DNA of 64,000 nucleotides from Nothophaeocryptopus gaeumannii (lineage: Eukaryota > Ascomycota > Dothideomycetes > Mycosphaerellales > Mycosphaerellaceae). Positions 18,752 through 29,842 of the stretch are shown piece after piece (within the stretch, counting starts at the first letter, position 1; every line of letters starts with the position of its first letter). The DNA lies in the NCBI GenBank assembly GCA_031771865.1, contig JASISA010000001.1:496001-560000 (forward strand), read 5' to 3'. The notes beneath the pieces are model-generated. The model ran no database searches. It was not told where the DNA came from and saw only the letters and a list, made by a program, of their open reading frames with translations. Made by a program: the position numbers and the translations under genes.

Positions 18752-21109
18752 ATGGCGGCCTCACGCAGAGGCGCCCCGCCCGTCGAGATTTACAACGACG
18801 CGTTTTCGAGCTCCAACACCGACGACGTCGAAACCGCACTCCTCACTGCATTAGGACCACTCAGCGACGCGTCAAACAAGCAAAATGTGCAACTGAATCC
18901 GTCCACAACCACTAAGCCGGGCTCGTCGCCGTCTAAGCGGGATAGTTCTCCCTTGCGGCCTATGAGCGCGCACAGCCTCTCCGACTTCAAGATACCACCA
19001 CCGACGCAACCCAACTTTCAGACCGACTCGCCGCGGAAGAACGGCGACTTCTACTCGATGTACCACCAAGTCGCTCCGAGGCTGCAGCGCAGCCTCTACG
19101 CGTCGTACGAAGCGGCGCCCGCCCACGATAAGGAAAACGCGTTCGAAGGCGCGTCATTTGGCAATCTCACCTCTCTCCCATACGCGGAACCCGAGTATGG
19201 ATTCAAGGCGCCCATGAAACGCACTCTCACCGATCCATGTCTCATCAAGCAAGTCGCCAAGAAGCAGCGCTTAATGGGTGATGAGCCTCTCGAACTACCC
19301 AACCCGGAGGACATGCCTCTGGTCTCAGATGACGGGCAGAAGCCACCTCACAGCTATGCCGAACTCATCGGCATGGCCATTTTATGCGCGCCAAATCGAC
19401 GACTGACGCTTGCGCAAATCTACAAGTGGATCTCGGACAACTTTGCATTTTACAGAGGATCCGAAGGCGGGTGGCAGAACAGCATCCGCCACAACCTCAG
19501 TCTTAACAAGAACTTCATCAAGCAGGAGCGCCCGAAGGACGATCCAGGGAAGGGAAACTACTGGGCTATCAAGCCTGGCGAGGAGCGCCCATTCCTGCTT
19601 GGCAAGAAGCAGCCGATTCGGAAGATCATCAACCCAGATGGATCTTCATACACTCATGCCATGCCATTGCCAACCGCATCCGATCCAGCCAGCTTCCGCG
19701 CATTGAGTACACCAGCCATTGGCAACTTCACTGTCGGCCCCAGCTCGGGCAGAAAGGTTGAGATCAAGGACATCGACTCAGCCAAGTTTCCAGACGAGAC
19801 AGAACTTGACTCGGACGGCACCATTCCAGCTTCAGACCCTGCGCTCCAGGAAGACGACAAGGACGATGAAGATGCTGCTGCAATGCCACCGCCGCCGGTT
19901 CATTTCAGATCATCGCCTCCGCCGCAAGATCTCGGATCCTCACCGCCAACAATGCACTCCGATCGCAAGGGCACACCACCTCCAGAGCCTCGCTATCCAT
20001 CATCAAGTCGTTCTGGTGGCAGGCGCCGGAAGTTCGGCGGTATGAACGACAGCGGATACTGGTCGTCGATCGAGTCATCCGCTGCTCGTGGCGCTGCTCA
20101 CCAACTTGCATCAGAGTCGGATATCCGAAGCCATCGTATCAAGAAGGGGCGCGCAGAAGCAGAGATCGCTCGCATTCGAAGCTCTTCATTCGATAGCCCC
20201 AGCAAGGACCAGCACCGATACCACGGACTGCCTGGACACTTTGGCTCATCACCCTCACACAAAGATGACAACCCACTGACCCCAGCTGTCGTTTTCAAGC
20301 GACCGGCACGCCCACCACACTCTATCTCACCCAACACCAACCTTCGCGATCACCGCGACAGAGTGCGAGCGTTACTCGGATCTCCTGCAAAGAACTACAG
20401 CCCAGCGCCCGAGGCGAATACATGGAGCCCTACCTTCACTCTCGGCGAGGAGGGAGGTCCAGTTGGGCTCACACCCTTCATCTCCCCGTACAAGCAAGGC
20501 AAGACGCCGTGGCGTCCACTTGCTGACAGCCCCAGCGTTGCTTACAACTTCAACAACGCCGCATTTGATATCTTTATCGATGCGCCGGAAGAAGAGGTCA
20601 CCGGTCGAGTTTCCCCCGAAAAGAGATCCAACCGACGACCTTCTCTTGCTCGCGCTGCCACTAGTACTGGCATCCTTGCTGATATTACCGGCACTGTTAA
20701 GAGCAACAACCTCATGCTGCCCCCCACGGGAGGCAGCCCCTTCTCACTCTCACCTTTCATGCCTAAGTCTGGGTCATTTCGGTCTCCTGCACGGCTGGGA
20801 TCTCCACTTAAGCAATCACATCAACCACAGACATCAGCACCAGCTGATGATCTGAGCTGGATGGATGTGAAGTTCGGGGCAGAGAACATGAGCAACACCG
20901 ACGTCGCACAGCTCTTCGGCGTGGAGCTTCACAGCGATGGCAGCGAAGAGGCCATCGATATCTTCCAAGACTTCGGCAAGATCGGGCAGCCGGCGCCGCA
21001 GCAAATGATGCCTGCCCCTGACCGGTCGACTGGCAGCCCAGTCAAGAAGACCAACATGGGCCCTCCAGCCCGTCCGGCTCTGGGCCGCAGCAACACCAGT
21101 CGGTGGTAG
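18752..21109 (+). CDS. Forkhead-box transcription factor (Hcm1/Sep1-like, no FHA domain)
   Basis: 785 residues in one exon, ATG at 18752. The winged-helix DNA-binding domain starts near residue 197: KPPHSYAELIGMAI, then RLTLAQIYKWISDNF, recognition helix WQNSIRHNLSLNKNFIK, and GKGNYWAI. No FHA domain precedes it, so it resembles the Hcm1/Sep1 class rather than Fkh1/Fkh2. The rest is Ser/Pro-rich with many SP/TP sites (SPSK, SPAK, TPF, SPEKR), a pattern expected of cyclin-dependent kinase control. Two basic stretches (KKQRLMG before the domain and RRRKFGG after it) could be nuclear localisation signals. Hcm1-type factors drive S-phase and septation or mitotic gene sets; applying that role here is inference. 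Confidence 0.9.
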   Translation: MAASRRGAPPVEIYNDAFSSSNTDDVETALLTALGPLSDASNKQNVQLNPSTTTKPGSSPSKRDSSPLRPMSAHSLSDFKIPPPTQPNFQTDSPRKNGDFYSMYHQVAPRLQRSLYASYEAAPAHDKENAFEGASFGNLTSLPYAEPEYGFKAPMKRTLTDPCLIKQVAKKQRLMGDEPLELPNPEDMPLVSDDGQKPPHSYAELIGMAILCAPNRRLTLAQIYKWISDNFAFYRGSEGGWQNSIRHNLSLNKNFIKQERPKDDPGKGNYWAIKPGEERPFLLGKKQPIRKIINPDGSSYTHAMPLPTASDPASFRALSTPAIGNFTVGPSSGRKVEIKDIDSAKFPDETELDSDGTIPASDPALQEDDKDDEDAAAMPPPPVHFRSSPPPQDLGSSPPTMHSDRKGTPPPEPRYPSSSRSGGRRRKFGGMNDSGYWSSIESSAARGAAHQLASESDIRSHRIKKGRAEAEIARIRSSSFDSPSKDQHRYHGLPGHFGSSPSHKDDNPLTPAVVFKRPARPPHSISPNTNLRDHRDRVRALLGSPAKNYSPAPEANTWSPTFTLGEEGGPVGLTPFISPYKQGKTPWRPLADSPSVAYNFNNAAFDIFIDAPEEEVTGRVSPEKRSNRRPSLARAATSTGILADITGTVKSNNLMLPPTGGSPFSLSPFMPKSGSFRSPARLGSPLKQSHQPQTSAPADDLSWMDVKFGAENMSNTDVAQLFGVELHSDGSEEAIDIFQDFGKIGQPAPQQMMPAPDRSTGSPVKKTNMGPPARPALGRSNTSRW

Positions 21110-22285
21110 ACTGGCGGACCGAAACAAATTGTTGACACGAATACAACGAAGAATGACGGCCTGACGAAATTGACGATAGCGCTTTGGGATGGCTTGGAGT
21201 TGTGAACAGCTTCGATTCAGCGTGGCTGGGTCTCTCGCCTTGATCAGCCTCGAGGCTTGCTTTGCTTTGGGAAATGAACAGAAACACACAACCGGCAACA
21301 GGAGGATGGACGATGGAGTTGTTTGTGCTTTGTTCCTCTTTTTATGTCTTTACTTGGCCCACGACTATTGATGAAATTGTAACGGCTGATGTGATGAATT
21401 GAGGCGTTTTTTGTACTGCTGGACTGCTGCTGCGTTGAGTGCGCATGCTTGCTCACTTGCCATTGATGGATGGAACTTGACTTTATGGTATCATATAATG
21501 TGAGAGTATATCCTAGCTTATGCTTTGATGCTAGTTTGAGAGACACACACGAACAATGCGGGATCGAGTTTTTCGACTTCATCATGCGTGCCTCTTCTCT
21601 TTCTTTCCGCACCGACATTCTGCCTCCACCAGTAACATTTCTATCACCTCAATGTGATCGGGAACACTCGAGTCGTTGCCAGCTCGTTAGGCCGTATCGT
21701 CTTGACAACCAACGCTCACGTCCAGGTACCGAACCACGCAATGCCGTCGATTGCGTTCGTCTGACGTGGTTCAACGGCTCCAACCAGTGGGTGCAAGTAA
21801 CGGCCTCGTATGCGAGCACTCTAAGAAACTTGTGAGCTTATGCCAAGCTCCGGAAATTTACATGTCTCACTCTCACTCATTCCAATGCCCGGATGACGGC
21901 GATAGGGACCATTTCCACAGCTGAAAGTCTCAGCTTGTCCTGTTCTTTGGGCTCAATGAATCGAGCGAGAGCGTGTCAACGGCCTAGTTTTTAGCGAACT
22001 GCTCGTAAACTCCTCCAAGGCTTTTCTTCCAAGACACACGGATTCCAGAGACCGTGAGGCCAAAGAGCGATGACAAGAAAGGCACGCGGCATGAATAGAG
22101 CGTGTCATGCGTGAACCAATTTGGTCATGAGGCGGCCAACCAGGCGCAACCCTCTCCTCAGATCTAGCAAGTGTAAGTAGCTATGAAGTGGACGCCCTGA
22201 GCTCTGACACGCTATGCAAAGCAGAGAGAGGATCGCAGTCGTGAACCTGATGGCTAGGACAACCGTCTTTACCTCCATTATCAGC
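21110..22285. other. Convergent 3' intergenic region
   Basis: Between the ends of the forkhead gene (+) and the Rup1-like gene (-). Nothing coding is supported. 21300-21480 is T-rich and is likely the 3' UTR and polyadenylation region of the forkhead gene. Confidence 0.5.
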
Positions 22286-25047
22286 CTACTTCGTCTGCTT
22301 ATCCTCGTGATGCGCTGAACCACCAACACCGGCGTCCTGACTCTCTGCGCCCTCCATCGGTATATCCGCACCTCCCACAGTCCTCATCCCCACGAGCGGC
22401 TTGTGAGGCTTCTCCACCATCTCGACGTCCTTACTGCCATCAAGCATATCCTCATCACTTAGCCGAATCTCCACAGGCTCCGGATCATCTCTCTCATCTC
22501 TCGGTCCATACCCGAGTGAGACGCTGTACTTGTTGACATGAGAATCGTGATCAGTAAAACCAGGAAGGCTGTGATCGTTGAACCTCTCACGATCGTCGTC
22601 GTTGGCCATCACACTGTCGTTGTCGCTGTCTTTGGCTTCGATGGTTTCTCGGACACCGGCCCACTGATCACCGGCCCACTCCTGGTGCTCTGTGCCTTCT
22701 GTAGAGGAGTACGGCGGTGGATTTCTTCGCTCATCTTCCAGAGCGCTCTTAAAGATATGATCATCATTTCTGACGAATTTGAGTAAGGGATCCGGGATGA
22801 TTTCGCCTTCATAAGCTTCAGCATCGCAAGCGTCATCGCTCGCGTAGACAAGAAGTGCAGCGTTGTGCTCGAGTTCGACTGCGCGGAGGACATCGTAGTC
22901 TTCGGCTGTTGTGTGTGTGATGTTCGCCGTGCTGCCATTGACCTCGTAGTCAATCCGCCACCATTGCATGCCTGACGGTGTCGTTGAGTCGGCATCGCGC
23001 ATCTGCTGCTCTGCTTCATTCTGTGAGGCAGACTTCGGACGAAGTAGATAGGTAATGTTGGGCTTTGTCGCGACACCACGCAGAGTGTATTGGTTCTGCT
23101 TGAGCGAAGCCGGTTCCTCCTTGGACAACCGAGAAATCGTCTTGCGCGTCTTCTCTTTCTCCGCGGCAAGGGCCTTGAGCTTGCGATCTACACTGGCAAC
23201 AACTTGCTCCAGCTTGGCGGCCACATCTGCATAGTGAGGAGGTTCATCAACAGCAAGAGACGCATTGTTTGTCTTGTCGGCGTCATCTGCATTCCTTCGA
23301 TTTTGCCCAGAGAAGTGCCCGAGCGTGTGCTTCAAGAGCTGCTGTGCGTCTAGCTGTGTTCTCTTGGTTGGGTGTTGCCAGGTCGTAAGCTTCTTCTCAA
23401 TCTGCTCGATTCTCGCAATCTTCTTTCTGCCCTGCGCCATTTGTTGCCGCAGCTCTCCCGTTTCTTGTACGTTGTCTTTGAAGTACTTATCCAAGTAGAG
23501 AGCCGCCGGAACCTCTACACCGAGCTGCTTGTTGGCTTGGTTGTTCTGTTGCAGCCGCATGACTATGATGTCGGCTGGCTTCTCAATGTAGTTGGCGTGA
23601 TCGGTGGCTTCGGAGGTGGTGCCCCAGACATAGTCGTCGAGAAGCTCTGACAGGTCCTTACTCTCACCACCCTCAGCAATGTTTGTCTTCAAGTCGAACA
23701 GAGACAGCCAAGGCGACCCTCCTTGCTCTGCAGTCGTGCCGACTTTCGTGATGAACAGACTTTGGATCGCCTCCATATATGTGTCGTCTTGATGACCCTT
23801 ACACAGAACACTCGTTGCTGCTTGCGTCCAACTATTAATGAACAGCTCAAGCAGCGTACCAGACTCCGTTGTCTTGCCGTTGTCGTTCTTGATAATGTCG
23901 GTCTGAGTCAGTCCGCCGATGGATGCATATTTCCTCGCACTCTTATCCAGGAACACAGTCAGCCTCTGCATCTCTTCGATGAATTCGTCATATCGGTAGG
24001 CGTTGGATGCAGATGCGTCTCCAGTCTCGGAGTGAACGACCCTTGCGACGCTAATTGGGTGGCCTCTCCACCAGTCAGAGTGGTGGCCATAATCTTGCAA
24101 CTCGTGGCCTGGCCCGAGGAAGGCTTGTCTCGCTACCGGGATCGAATGACATACGGTAATGAGGTTCGGCGTGTAGTCTCCGTCAGGCAGATGCTTGAGC
24201 AGCCGCGGAATGCCCAAGTCATCGGCGGATTGTCCACACTCTGCCAATGGGAGGTCAGGTACGATCTCTTGAGCTTGATATGGTACCAATGCCATAGAGT
24301 TGTTGTGGGTGCTGTTGTACGACTCTTTCGTTTGTGGCCCATACGTTGTCTCCTTCCCATCTGCTCCAACTCGTCCACTCTCTTGCCCACCCACACCAAC
24401 GGCTGTCATACCAGCCTCGTGCTGACTCTCCGCAAGCGCTCTAGCTAGGTCATCATCTGCATCTGCCTGCGTCTTTGGACCAGTGTAGTCGGCACCTCTT
24501 GCTGGGCTGGGTCCTCGTGTCGGTGCTGCGCTGGTTCCCAGTGGATGAAGGTTGGCGTTGCCATCTCGGTCGGCGCTGAAGAGGCCGTCGTCCCATGTCA
24601 CAGCTTGTTCAAGCTTGTCAATGGATTCGCCATCGAGGATTGCGCTGGTAGCTTGGTCGGGGTCATTCTGTTTCACCTAATGATGGAGAGGCCTATTAGC
24701 ACGAAGGTCTCAGCGGCGCTATGGATGCACTCAAGATTGATGAGCCTCACCCGAAGATATCTGCGAGCGAGATCGTAGCTTGTGCTAGTCACGGCGCTGA
24801 CCAAGTTGACATTCTCCTCGGATGGTTCCACGGCCATGGTTGCTGCTTTCTGCGATGTAGGTACCGGCCGCTTGGGGACGAGAGGCTCCGGGTTGTGGTG
24901 TGCTGGTACGAAGGACATGATGGGATCATCGTCAGGCAAGGCCGTCAAGTTTATGGCGAGACGCCTCTGTCGTCCGCGCTTGCCATATGTGGTTTGCTGC
25001 TGCCGCTTCTGTGGGATGTTCGTGATGTTCTTTGAATCTGGACCCAT
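22286..25047 (-). CDS. rup1: Rup1-like UBA/UIM protein with a degenerate USP25/28-type fold
   Basis: Exon 1 25047-24751 and exon 2 24676-22286, joined by a 74-nt intron (GTGAGG..ATTAG), give 895 residues. The intron sits inside a UBA-like domain (NLVSAVTSTSYDLARRYLR / VKQNDPDQATSAILDG, residues ~80-115). A ubiquitin-interacting motif follows (DDDLARALAESQ, ~172-185). The middle resembles the USP25/28 catalytic fold: LITVCHSIPVARQAFL, RYDEFIEEMQRLTVFLDKSA, VPAALYLDKYFKDN and a coiled-coil insertion. The Cys box (GNTC) and the GHY His box are absent, so it should lack deubiquitinase activity. The tail is acidic and Pro-rich with PPPYS, a PY-type WW ligand. In yeast, Rup1 links Ubp2 to the Rsp5 ligase. 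The Rup1 name rests on UBA/UIM layout and recall; the USP resemblance is my alignment by eye. Confidence 0.72.
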
Positions 25048-25596
25048 CTCCAAGCGCCGCGCTTTGGCTGTCACAAGCCTGTGGTGAGCTTCCGTTGATT
25101 ACGTCACGCCGCGGAAGGTTTCAGCATGCATTCGACGGCGACAGTGCCCTCCAGAAGCCTGGTTGTCTGAGGGCCAGGTGGGAGCGCACGAGAGGTCAAG
25201 ATTGTGTGCTGCATTTGTTTGAAAATTTGGGCAGCTGCACAAACAGTCAGTAGCTCTCTAGGCAGGCGCGTCATCATGCAATGCATGTGAAAGTCATGGT
25301 CAGTCGCACAGGAAGCAGCAGCCAAGTAAGACGCGATTCGAGATTGTGTATGGTAGTCCCGTCTATGCACATTTGAAGCAACATCGCCCATATGCGTATC
25401 ATCCATTCCAACTTAAAGCAATCATCGCCTCCCATGCTCTGTGATGCCGAGCCTGTAAAACACGCCGCAACTCCGCGCTGAAGTCAGGGCCAAAGCTGTA
25501 GGGCCGAAAACGCAGTCGTATCATATCATGCCAATTAATGCAAAGCCAGGCAACAGAAATGCCTCCGCCGCTCGCTTTCGTCGCTGCACTTCATAT
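25048..25596. other. Intergenic region, Rup1-like / cdc34
   Basis: Upstream of the Rup1-like gene and downstream of cdc34, both on the minus strand. No supported coding sequence. Confidence 0.5.
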
Positions 25597-26250
25597 CTAC
25601 TCTTCATCCTCCTCCTGGTCGGTGCCCTCGTCCTCATCGAACATTTCCTCGTCGTCATCGCTACCGAAGTCGTCCTCTGCCTCACTATCACTCCAGCTGA
25701 AGTCGCCGAGGTCCTTCTCCTCCTTCTTGAACGCAGTCTCGTGGGTTGGCATCTCAAAACCAGCTGGGATGTCCTGCTTGCTCTTTTCTCGATCCTCCGC
25801 AACACGCTTCTTGTAAGCTTCTGGATCGTTCCTCAGCATCACACCCGCATCCACGTTGGCTGGCGAGCTGCACTCTGCATCGTCGAGAAGACTGAGGATG
25901 CTGATCAGCACGCTCTCCACTCGCTGCACCGGACTCCAGCGCTCGCCGGCCAACTCCCCACTCATCGTGTCCTCGCCGGGTTGATGCAGAATCGAGATGC
26001 AGAGACGGCCGTTCGGGTAGACGTTTGGATGCCAGAGTGGACGCTCGAAGGCGAAATCCGGTGGCTGAAATGGGTAGTTCTTGGGGAAGGTCATCTTCGC
26101 CTTGAAATAGCCGCCGTAGTACATGGAGTCTGGGTTAAGAACGATAAGGGCGACGGACCACTCGAAGATGTTCTCGTTGACCAGAGAGATGTTGGTCCAG
26201 GTCTCCTTGGAGAGTTGCTTGTACTCGTTCATCAAGATCTTTTCCGCCAT
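25597..26250 (-). CDS. cdc34: Ubiquitin-conjugating enzyme E2 Cdc34/Ubc3
   Basis: E2 that supplies ubiquitin to SCF ligases. 217 residues from ATG 26250 (MAEKILMNEYKQL). The UBC fold has HPN at 74-76 and catalytic Cys84 in GRLCISILH. The acidic loop insertion PGEDTMSGELAGERW (91-105) just after the active site marks the Cdc34/Ubc7/Ube2G class. The C-terminal ~40 residues are almost wholly Asp/Glu (from FSWSDSEAEDDFGSDDDEE on), the tail by which Cdc34 binds Cullin-Rbx1, which separates it from Ubc7. The upstream open frame as far as 26511 is Ser/Pro-rich leader sequence, not conserved. It lies about 550 bp upstream of the Rup1-like gene on the same strand. Confidence 0.93.
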   Translation of the reverse strand: MAEKILMNEYKQLSKETWTNISLVNENIFEWSVALIVLNPDSMYYGGYFKAKMTFPKNYPFQPPDFAFERPLWHPNVYPNGRLCISILHQPGEDTMSGELAGERWSPVQRVESVLISILSLLDDAECSSPANVDAGVMLRNDPEAYKKRVAEDREKSKQDIPAGFEMPTHETAFKKEEKDLGDFSWSDSEAEDDFGSDDDEEMFDEDEGTDQEEDEE

Positions 26251-26963
26251 GTTGGGTGGTCGTGCTCTGTGTGCAGACTGTGGTAGGATCGGCAGTAGAT
26301 GGGTAGCGAAGTCGGACGGTCTTTGATATGGTCTCGACGAGCGGTGGTAAGTTGGTGAGGTTCTTGAGGAAGGAGAGCTGAGAACTGGAAGAGAAGAAGA
26401 AGTTGGCTGTGGAAAAGTGAAGGACTTTCGACGCAGGGTGCGAGTGAAGCGCAGTGTCGGACAGCAAGGTTGATGCTCGGCTGCTGGGTAATGTCGCACC
26501 GGATCCGGCACGTGAAGGGGCCTCGAGCCGGCTTCACGCGATTACGCCTTTCGGGAGTGGTCGACACCGCGAGCGGTGGTTCGAAAGCCTGAGGATATTT
26601 GGAAAGCGCGTCGCCACGAGCGTGATGTATGGGTGGTGGTCTGACTGCGTGTTCAAAAGTGGAAGTTGGCGTCAGGAGCATGGATGACTGACCACCACGG
26701 CCCATGTCACAGGGACTCGGTCTTTGAGCCTCATCAACGCCGGCCGCGGCTGCCGATCACTGCAGGAAGCCCGCATTCCTGTCTCACTCCGAACAATGTC
26801 CGTGCGCACCTCCGACGCCAGCTGTTGCATGTGAATGCCATCACTTCAAGGCAGTCTCCCATCTCTCTTCGGCTGAGTGAGTGGCATGTTTGAAGCATCG
26901 GGACGAGGAGGTGTCTGAGCAGAATGCAATGAGCAAGAGCAGCATCACACACATACCATAGCC
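26251..26963. promoter_or_regulatory. Divergent promoter, cdc34 / vps45
   Basis: 713 bp between diverging start codons. On the minus strand the cdc34 side is a C/T/A-rich leader (26251-26450). No defined element recognised. Confidence 0.5.
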
Positions 26964-28899
26964 ATGGACATCTTCCAGAGCGTCCAGGGCTACATCGCCA
27001 AGATGGTGTCCCAAGGGGATCCAGCTGGTGGTGCAACAACATCAGGAGCGGCAAAGATGAAGATACTTCTGCTAGACAGAGACACGGTATGATCGCAGAT
27101 ATGTAAAGCACGACATCGGTATACTTATGCAGTCCAGGTGCCTATCGTCTCCTTGGCGACATCTCAATCGGCTCTATTGAACCATTCAGTTTACCTCACA
27201 CAACGCTTAGACGATGCGAACAGGGAAAAGATGCGACATCTGCGATGCTTATGCTTCCTGCGACCCTCGCCAGACAGCGTACAGTTCCTCCTCGACGAGT
27301 TTCGAGAACCCAAGTATGGCGAATACCACATCTGTACGCGCGAACTCAATCAATTGTTGTACAGAACGACCTCTGACTGACACAGATTTCAGCAACATCA
27401 TCAAGAAATCCTCCTTAGAGCGCCTCGCCGAAGCAGACGACCATGAAGTCGTCAAATCCATCGTTGAATACTTCGCCGACTTCCTCGTCATAAACCCCGA
27501 CCTCTGCTCTCTACCCCTCTCGACGCGCATCTTCTCGTCGTCAGCCGATCTATGGAATCAGGACAGCTTGACGAGAACAGTGGAAGGCGTCATTGCCATG
27601 CTACTGGCCTTGAAGAAGAAGCCACTCATACGATACGAGAAGAACAGTCTGCTTTGCAAGAAGTTGGCAACGGAGGTCAGATATGCTGTGACACAGGAAG
27701 ACCAGCTCTTCGACTTCAGGAAGCCGGATACATCACCCATACTGCTCCTCGTAGATCGAAGAGACGACCCGGTCACACCGCTACTGACGCAGTGGACATA
27801 TCAGGCAATGGTACATGAGCTTCTTGGCATAGAGAATGGGCGCGTGAACCTCAGTGAGGTGCCAGAAGTAAGGCCGGAGTTCAAAGTAAGTCTCATCCAC
27901 TCCGCTTTTTCAGCTAGCTACTAACACATTTAGGAAATCGTGCTGTCACAAGACCAAGATCCCTTCTTCGCAAAGAACATGTACCTCAACTTTGGCGATC
28001 TTGGCCAAAATGCCAAAGACTACGTGGAGCAGTTCGCCTCAAAACAGGCCTCTGGACAGAAGCTCGACAGCATCGAAGACATGAAGCGCTTCGTCGAAGA
28101 ATATCCAGAATTTCGAAGACTGTCAGGAAACGTCACCAAACACGTAACCCTCGTCGGCGAGCTCTCCCGTCGCGTCGGCACAGACAGCCTGCTGGACGTC
28201 AGCGAGCTGGAACAAAGTCTAGCATGTAACGACAACCACGCACAAGACGTCAAGACGCTACAGAAGCTCATTCAAGACCCCAAGATCCAGCCAATGAGCA
28301 AGCTCCGTCTCGTGGCTATCTACGCTTTACGATACTCCGGACACACGAACAACAATACTCCGGCGCTCATGGATCTTCTCGCCGTGGCAGGTGGTCTTTC
28401 TCGTCCTCGAATCAATATGATCCCCAAACTCCTGAGCTACGCCCACTCTCTACAATCCATTCCGCAAACAGGCGGCATCCCAGATCTCTTCCAACCCAGC
28501 AACATCTTCTCCGAAGCACGGTCTCGCTTCAATCGTGGTCTGCGTGGCGTAGAGAACGTCTATACCCAACACTCTCCCCGTCTCGAAAACACACTTCAAG
28601 ACCTCATCAAAGGCCGGCTCAACATGAACAGCTATCCTTTCGTGGAGGGTGGTGGACAGACGAGGGAGAAACCGCAGGATATCATCGTTTTTATCGTGGG
28701 TGGAGCAACGTATGAGGAGGCGAAAATGGTTGCGCAGGTTAATGCTTCAAGTCCTGGGGTGAGGGTTGTGCTAGGTGGGACGGGTGTGCACAATAGCAAT
28801 TCGTTCTTCGAGGAGGTGGAAGAGGCCGTCGATTCTTGGCCTGAGGCGAAGGCTGGTACGGCGGCTGGAAGATTGAGGAGGGAGGTTGGAAGGGCGTGA
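26964..28899 (+). CDS. vps45: Vacuolar protein sorting protein Vps45 (Sec1/Munc18 family)
   Basis: SM protein that binds the syntaxin Tlg2/Pep12 and controls SNARE pairing at trans-Golgi and endosomes. Four exons: 26964-27086, 27138-27333, 27386-27885 and 27934-28899, in phase throughout, 594 residues. It starts MDIFQSVQGYIAKM and MKILLLDRDT-VPIVSLATSQS. Intron 2 restores EYHIYFSNIIKKS, and intron 3 has a CTAAC branch site. Family landmarks are ILLLVDRRDDPVTPLLTQWTYQAMVHELLGI, the FEFK-E-IVLSQDQD region, SKLRLVAIYALRY and DIIVFIVGGATYEEAK followed by VRVVLGGTGVHNS. Introns are 48-52 nt. The length matches yeast Vps45 (577). All exon joins are supported by conserved sequence on both sides. Confidence 0.95.
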
Positions 28900-29251
28900 A
28901 GAGTAGAGTGAGAGTTCTCAAAGAGCATTCACGCTTGGTACATCGGATCAGTATCAGTGTCGGAGAGCAGATTGAATCTGGCCTTGAGCTTTGAGCTGCA
29001 GCTAACTCGTACCGCCAAAGCAAATTTTTTGAAGGAAACCCGATATGATCCGCAAGAGGCATAGGGTCACTGTGCTGCGTAAGCTGTTCTCGTGCTCATG
29101 GTCGCACGGATACTGCTGTGGGACAACGGCGAGGCCAAGCTGAAGCTTCTTGCGCACTTTCATACGAGCTCCGGCGAGCGATGGTTTTATCGTGGAGTAG
29201 CTACTGCAAAGCTATTGACTTTGTCAGACAAGTCGCTCGGTGACGATGGGT
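28900..29251. other. Intergenic region
   Basis: 3' flank of vps45. The short plus frame at 29092-29292 has no recognisable features. Confidence 0.45.
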
Positions 29252-29668
29252 TCAGGAGAGCTCCTCAGGATATCGACGAAAGCACTGCATGATGTAACTG
29301 CACCACACCATATCCCCCGATTGCATGATCTCGCAGCAATGCTGTTGTTTGCCGCCTCTCCCGTGCGTCCCTGATGGAGCCTTGCGGTTGCGAAATTTTC
29401 CGAGTTGGTGTCCAGTAGTATTCCTCGTTCGACATGAAATAGAATGTTTGCCACTCACAGCAACCAGGTCGTGAGAGTCGTGCGGTGCTTCAGCCACCAC
29501 GACGGTAGTACGATTGCGACCTCGATTCCGACGACGTGGCTTGTGGTTCGTTAGAAACGTGCATTTTGACGTACGGTGTGGCGCTGTATGTGTTTTCGTT
29601 GTAGCATCTTGAGAGGAAAAGCTGAACGGTGTGAGGTGGTAGTATTGAGTGTTGCTCGCGCTTGCCAT
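29252..29668 (-). CDS. Doubtful small hypothetical protein
   Basis: Open frame of 138 codons from ATG 29668 (MASASNTQYYHLTPFSFSSQ). It contains a basic block KPRRRNRGRNRTTVVVAEAP and later a Gly/Arg/Cys-rich tail. A GTGAGT donor occurs right after HDLVA (near 29457), so it may be spliced to an unidentified exon. No family recognised. It could be the leader of a non-coding transcript. Confidence 0.2.
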   Translation of the reverse strand: MASASNTQYYHLTPFSFSSQDATTKTHTAPHRTSKCTFLTNHKPRRRNRGRNRTTVVVAEAPHDSHDLVAVSGKHSISCRTRNTTGHQLGKFRNRKAPSGTHGRGGKQQHCCEIMQSGDMVWCSYIMQCFRRYPEELS

Positions 29669-29842
29669 CGAGGTACGAAGAAGCGTTGGTCGGTTAGGAA
29701 AGAGATGGCTAGACTGCACGAGGTGGTTTCCGTGTTTCAAGACATAAGTAGGAGGCCATCATCTTTCCATCGCATAATGCATTTCACATCCTCGAGCAGA
29801 ACCAAAGACAACCCTAAAGCGCAACGTTAAATAACAGACACG

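Noticed and set aside
26251..26511. In-frame extension of cdc34
   Set aside because: Ser/Pro-rich, not conserved, and the E2 fold begins at MAEKILMNEY.
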